NCBI GenBank assembly: GCA_030765065.1
Contig: CM060978.1
Location: forward strand, 222,227,498 to 222,291,497
Direction: 5' to 3'
Length of the DNA stretch: 64,000 nt
DNA from: Deroplatys truncata
Lineage: Eukaryota > Arthropoda > Insecta > Mantodea > Mantidae
The position numbers were made by a program, and so were the translations under genes. Shown one piece after another: positions 58,451 to 64,000 of the stretch (position 1 is its first letter; every line of letters starts with the position of its first letter). The notes under the pieces are model-generated. The model did not search any database. It had not been told where the DNA came from and saw only the letters and a program-made list of their open reading frames with translations.

Positions 58451-61400
58451 TGGGGGTTGCATAGACCAAAGATTTAAAGATAAAATGTAAAAGCATTTCA
58501 CAAACTCATCAAACTCATACTTATCACTGGTACTTTCATGTTACACAATTGCTTTTCTTATATCAACAAGTTTAAAGCCACAAATGGCATTTAAATGGTA
58601 TTGTATCATTTAGGTAAAACACCATATTGAAATTTAAACTCCATTTTCTCATTTCCCTTTTTTTTTCAGCATTTTTCATATCCAAAATGTTCTTTGGGCG
58701 ACAATTTATAACTTATTAGCTTTTTCAGGAGAGCATCAGGAATTATGGATTTAAAAATTGTTGTGCACTAGTTAAAAATATTAAGTAGTTCAACTAAAGT
58801 TAATTATTTTCCAAAACTCTCATTGAAAAAGTTGAAAATTGGATTACATATTCAAAAACATTTTTTTCTCTTAAGCCAATTAAAATTAATAAATACCTAC
58901 ACAACAATTCCTTAATGTTTTTATACTAAGCTCAAATTAAAAACTTGGGACCAATATGATAAACTGTACGATCTAAGGAGCACTTCATATTATGATATTC
59001 AAAAGTGATTAATTAAGAATGTAAAGATTAATATCTTAACAACAGTTTAACATAGCTTGCTAAAATTCTGTATGCAATACATGTCTTATGTTCTGAGTGT
59101 ATAGTAAACCAGTCAAAACAATCAAAAGAAAATTGTGGGATTTTTTTAATTTTCGTAGATAGATTGCCTTGGGTCTTCATTATGTAACATAAGAACAAAA
59201 TCACAACTAGTAAGGATTTGAGTTACACTGTTTATAAAGTACACACATTAGTATTGATATAATCTTTTGAAGGAGCAACATGAAGTGTAAATTTCAAGAT
59301 ATTTAAGAAAAATGAGTGATTTAATGCTATACATAACAATTTTACTAATATTTACTTCATGCTTGTATCCTTATTTAAAAATTCGATAAATCTAAACTTT
59401 TAGAAATGCATATCCTTTACCATAGTAAAATCCAGCAATTTCTTATAAAATAAGAACAAACTTGTAAGCAACCATCTGGATTTTATTGTGGTAAAATAAT
59501 ATGTATTTGTAAAAGTTTAATTTTGTCTAATTTTACTATTTTCTGTCACCTATTACATAGTAATAAGATTAACATGCTGTTCTTTAAAATTTCATGTTTA
59601 TAGTCCTTTTTGTTTCACAGAGAAAACACACACCAACACACGTACATTCATTCAAATAGACATAGTATAATAAGTTTGAAAATTTAAACAAACTGAGAGT
59701 AATTTCTTCTGCACTGTGCCAGTGTCGCTTAATGATTATGAGAACCAATTATATGCTTTTAGTTCTCTTTAGCTTTATCTTTTTATATAGTAAAAGCAAT
59801 ATCAAAAATTGAGACAAAAGTAATCAATTAATAGTTTGTACAGCCTTCTAGAGGCTTTTTTGATGCACATTGCATTAAATGTTAATGACTAAACGTTGTT
59901 ACTGGAATTTTAAATGAAATAGCATATAAACATAAGGTTAACTGTGAATTTCCTCATTTTTCCATGCACCTTTTGTGGTACAAAGTCAAACAGTGTAAGT
60001 AAAATTGTGAGATAAGCAAACATTTTCACTCTTGCTTCTATCACATCCACTAAATTATAAACACATGCAACTCAGCTGTATGGTAGTTTAGTGTGCTGCA
60101 TAATCACAAAATGTGCATATCACTATTTTGAGAAAAAGAAAAGAATCCTGGATTATTATGATATCTCAGCTCAGACTTTTCACCAAAATCAACTTACTGC
60201 TTATGTTGATTTAGCTGTTTCATATCTTAGTTTTATTCTTTTTATGCCTCAAAGCATTTTGCAGAATTTCATAAAGCATAGCTTTTTACATCCACATTAC
60301 AAGCTATTGCCATTTGTATTTAACTACAAAATTAGATAGAAAACTACTTCAGAAAGAAAAAAAAATGAATATTACCCTTGAGAACATTATAGTGAGTCAT
60401 TTTGCTATCACTCACTATAATGTTCACACTAGTGATCTTTCTATCTAAAAATTTATTGCATAACCTATTTTAACCCATCATTGATGTCATTTTAATCCCA
60501 ACAAGGTTAGTTGCATGGTACTTATATGTGTTAAAAGACTGCCATAATTAAGAATGCTGCTACTATAATAGTAATGAGAATTTCTCAACAGAAACAGAAA
60601 AATAAATACATTTCTTCCAGGAAGTTATTAGTTGCTGAAGCCATGGAAACCAAGCACTAAAATGTTGCTTGAGAAAAAAATCAACTCAAGTGCTTACTGG
60701 GAGCAATGAAGACTTGAAAATCATCCATCAGTAACACTAATGCAATACACTTCTCTTGAAATCATTTGTCATGTGCTGTTCTTTGAAGTCCCATCATATG
60801 AATCCTATGTTTCTACACTGTTAAATTAAAAAAAACTAAGAACTCTATAACCTCAAATTCTTTAGTTACCTAGCATTTGGTAGATCCCAAAAATGAAATT
60901 TCACTGCAAATATAACAATATGAGTAATGAGTTTCTTAACTGGTATAATTTGCCAGTTAAAATGTCATCTTTGTTAAATGGGAAAGTACAGGAATCAGCA
61001 GCTCTTCTTTGGCATGCACCAAAAACTAGCTTGCAAGATAGAAATACTGGCACTTCCTGGATGCATTGCAATATTGCAGTCATTTCAACTTGCTAATTTG
61101 GATTACCCATTAAATATCACTGAATAGATATCACCACAGAAGAACTGTTATTTTAGCCCCAGAAAGCACTAGTTCATTGAATTTGCAAACATTTTGTGTT
61201 TTGAAATAAGAAATAACATGGGGTGAGACATACTTGTTATTGTAATTTACTGGTGAAGTTTACAAAATTGAAATAATCGGCTATTTCATTTTAATGTGGA
61301 TTTAGTCATCAGACAGATTATTTACTCTGACATCTGTTGGCATTAATTATATCAGCTTATAAGGATGACTGTAGAAATGATATTACAAAATGACTTTGGT

Positions 61401-63239
61401 TAACAAAAAACAGTTAATATTATTGGTAAATTCAAAGACAATTAATCGATGAATTTTTGGAATATTTGCATCATTAAAACATTCAGTACCAACCATGCAT
61501 CATTCTAAACAGACAAGTCAATTATTTGACACCAGCTTCATGTGCCTTATATATTTGAAATTAGCTCCTAAGGCAAACCTTAGAAAATATATTTAACTGT
61601 CAAAAGCATTCATTTTTTGCAATTGCTAATATGTGGAGCTAAGCTTTATAAGTTTTGCAATGTGCATAAAAGAAAAAAAGCTAGTACAATCGGAATTTCT
61701 GATGTATATGTTTATACATCTGCGAATCTTGTCTTTATGGTGCATATACAAGATCAGTGTTCCCAACCATGATCAAAGTCTAGCAATATGCTATTTGATT
61801 TGAGTCAACCCTGGTGAATTGTAATCATTGTGCTATTTGTAAGAAAGAGTAGTTGACATTCATTTTAAAGTCTGTCTTTAGTTTTATTTTTTATAACAGA
61901 AGTAAATATTGCATGCTGATAATGTGTAATCAGTTTCCTCTCCTTATAAAATGTATGGTAGAGGTGGTTTACTGAGGGGGTCTTTAATAATGTTTGAGTT
62001 TCTTTCAGTTTATAACTACCTACATTATGGAATAATAATTGAATAAACACCAACTCACTGTATCAAAAAAAAAAAATGGTGTTTTGGAACTTGTTAGAAT
62101 TCTCACAGTAGGTTGACACAAAAAAGCACTGTGACACACACTACACTGCACATGGAAAAGTAATTATAAGGGATATAAACACAGAAGCTGCATGCCAAAA
62201 TGCAACACTCTTTGTTTAAAAGTAGTATAATGAAAATGTAACCATCGTCTCTTTCAATGTATAATCTAAGGAAATACATCTTAATTGAAACTGAATGTTA
62301 TCTATAGACTTAAAATGTATAACCTGAATATTAAAAGTATATTTCCTGGCAAAATCTACAAATACAATGAAAACATTTGATTTATAAATATTATGATTAC
62401 TTTTGCTGTCTTTATTTCAAAATATTTTTCATTGTTTTTGTGTTAAGAAAGAATTTTATCTTTAACTGCTGTCTTTTCATATAATATTTTTATCTCAAGT
62501 TTCATTTAATTGCCTCTTTCATAAAACAACTAAAGCCTTTTCTTTTTTTTATTTGGAATGTCACTGCTATTCTCCATCTAATTTTATTTTTTTCAATATT
62601 TTCATACCCATTTTCCATTGTTTGTTGTTATAAATGTATATTTAGTGCTTCAGATGAAATGTGGCTCATCAGAAGAATCCTACATGAAACATAAGAAATC
62701 AGCACTTACTGAAAAGTATTACAATAACATTTCTGAAAAAATTGTTCATAAAGTTATTGAGAATATTATGTATTGATAGTATACTTTCATTCTTTGTTAC
62801 ATGTAGTGGAATTTTCATTTAAAATCCTTCACCTAGTGAAAGGTAAAGCTAACAATAAAACTAAAGAATTAGTGGTTTTTGTCTATCTATTTATTTTACG
62901 TGGTTTAACTATCATGATGGTTCTATTAGGAGATACTTTGTGGATTGGGGCGTAGCAGACAGCATTCAAGGTCATATCCCTGTACATACCATCTTGTTTC
63001 ATTGCATGTCCACAGAGGTCTTAGTACTAGGAAACTGTATCTATGATTCTGTATGGGCAGAATGGCAGTTTCGACACTTGTCCATGGAGACCTTAGTGCT
63101 AGGCAACTGTATCTCTGCTTCTACACATATGGGCAGATGGCATTAGAATGCTTTCATTATCTGTGGATAGATAACAGAGCATTCACTACTACCATCTATT
63201 TTCATTTTCAGTGTTGTTTTAGACTTAAGGTGAAACTTT
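58451..63239. other. no gene recognised; small tandem duplication at the right
   Basis: 4.8 kb of AT-rich DNA; open frames are short and without known domains. At 63007-63078 and 63079-63150 a unit of about 72 bp (starting TGTCCACAGAGGTCTTAGT / TGTCCATGGAGACCTTAGT) is duplicated in tandem with moderate divergence. No K2P TM4 exon was found. Confidence 0.5.
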
Positions 63240-63390
63240 GTGTCATGTTATTAAATATCCAAATATTTACCTAGGTGACTAACTGAAACCATGAAAAACC
63301 CAAGTCAGATTGGTCAGCCTTTGGGGTTTGAACCCAGAACCTCCCAAATGCAGGCCACAGATATTACTGCTTGAGCCATCCCGTTCAGTA
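63240..63390 (-). repeat. tRNA-derived SINE (S-D)
   Basis: Minus strand: A box TGGCTCAAGCAG (63367-63378) and B box GGGTTCAAACCC (63324-63335) at tRNA-like spacing, followed by a body with CCAATCTGACTTGGG and CATGGTTTCAGTTAG. Typical insect tRNA-SINE layout. Confidence 0.75.
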
Positions 63391-64000
63391 AATAATTAGT
63401 GTTACAACAACTGCAGATTTAGAAATTATGTCAGTTTAAGTTACTCTGAACTAACCACTAGGAGGACACTTCATGAGCTTATTAATGAGGTGCTGCAGTA
63501 GATTTTGCTAGTATATTAAAATCTTACTTTGTAAAAATCACAACTAATAAGTATAATGACAACCAAAGAAGAGATAAGGGAAACAAAAGAGAATCTTTTA
63601 TTCCAGTTTTAGAATTTGAATAAATAACCAAGGTAGAAGCAGCTCAGGGTGCAATTGAGTAATTGAAAAACATGTCCTGAATGCGCATTTGTTTGAAATG
63701 ATAACTGAAGAGAGTCAATTACTAGTTTATACAGAAATTTGTGTATTTGATAGCCCCCTCCCACAACTACAAATGCTTACTCCTAATTTATTTTTAAATT
63801 TCCTTGCATATAACTTCAGCTGCATTAAGTTTGAATAACATTTAACTCACATAAGAAATGAATTTTAACTTTATGGCAATCTTCTCCACCAGGTAAAAAT
63901 TACAAAAGTTTATATTCATAAGTTTGCAAATTCTCATGCTTGCATTTCAATAATTGCAAAACCAATGACCTACTCTGAGTAGGTCACATGATTAATAATT
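63391..64000. other. no gene seen
   Basis: AT-rich to the window end; nothing recognised. Confidence 0.5.

Noticed and set aside
61752-61768. CAGTGTTCCCAACCATG as a hAT terminal repeat
   Set aside because: No inverted partner or matching octamer was found within several kb.

Overview
The window looks like nuclear DNA from an insect with a large, AT-rich, transposon-laden genome. The reasons are coding exons of an invertebrate-type two-pore-domain potassium channel split by a 9.4 kb intron, spliceosomal borders (AG before each exon, GT after), and many eukaryotic mobile elements (mariner, Tc1-like, piggyBac, hAT, LINEs, tRNA-derived SINEs, LTRs). Nothing bacterial is present. A cockroach- or termite-like genome is possible, but that is only a guess.

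Layout. 1-855: 3' part of a mariner. 1.25-4.8 kb: two copies of an abundant ~0.85 kb repeat (called Rep-H here) around a solo LTR. 6.1-7.8 kb: a decayed piggyBac. 7.85-12.88 kb: a decayed hAT element (hAT-1) holding two later insertions, a solo LTR with 4-bp target duplications and a second hAT element with an exact 8-bp duplication. 13.3-14.2 kb: Rep-H. 14.66-18.46 kb: another hAT-like element with an 8-bp duplication, containing a Tc1/mariner-superfamily transposase of the long-spacer DD82E type, a tRNA-SINE and a 400-bp hAT MITE. 18.8-29.5 kb: Rep-H copies, two LTRs, short repeats and unrecognised DNA.

30.05-40.08 kb: the only convincing host gene, on the + strand. Two exons of a K2P channel are seen: one from the first pore filter (GYG) through TM2, the other with a long cytoplasmic linker, TM3 and the second pore (GFGD). 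The reading phases match across the intron, which contains Rep-H copies, a CR1/Jockey-group LINE, a hAT fragment and a solo LTR. The 5' exon(s) (TM1, first half of pore 1) and 3' exon(s) (TM4, C-terminus) were not found, so most of 40-64 kb may be a further intron.

40-64 kb: a fold-back element, mariner and Tc1-like fragments, SINEs, one Rep-H copy, three more solo LTRs, a hAT MITE, a young RNase-H LINE with a perfect 10-bp duplication, a second LINE 3' end, and long stretches with no recognisable content.

Two families dominate. The LTR family has eight copies of about 0.86-1.03 kb, from TGAGGCAG to CTACTTCA, six with exact 4-bp duplications and none with an internal region in view. Rep-H has twelve full or partial copies with inverted subterminal motifs, a palindrome near one end, an internal (GT)/(GTCT) microsatellite and a preference for T-runs; this matches helentron-derived non-autonomous elements (HINE/DINE-1 type). 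Insertion order can be read in several nests because the target duplications close cleanly.
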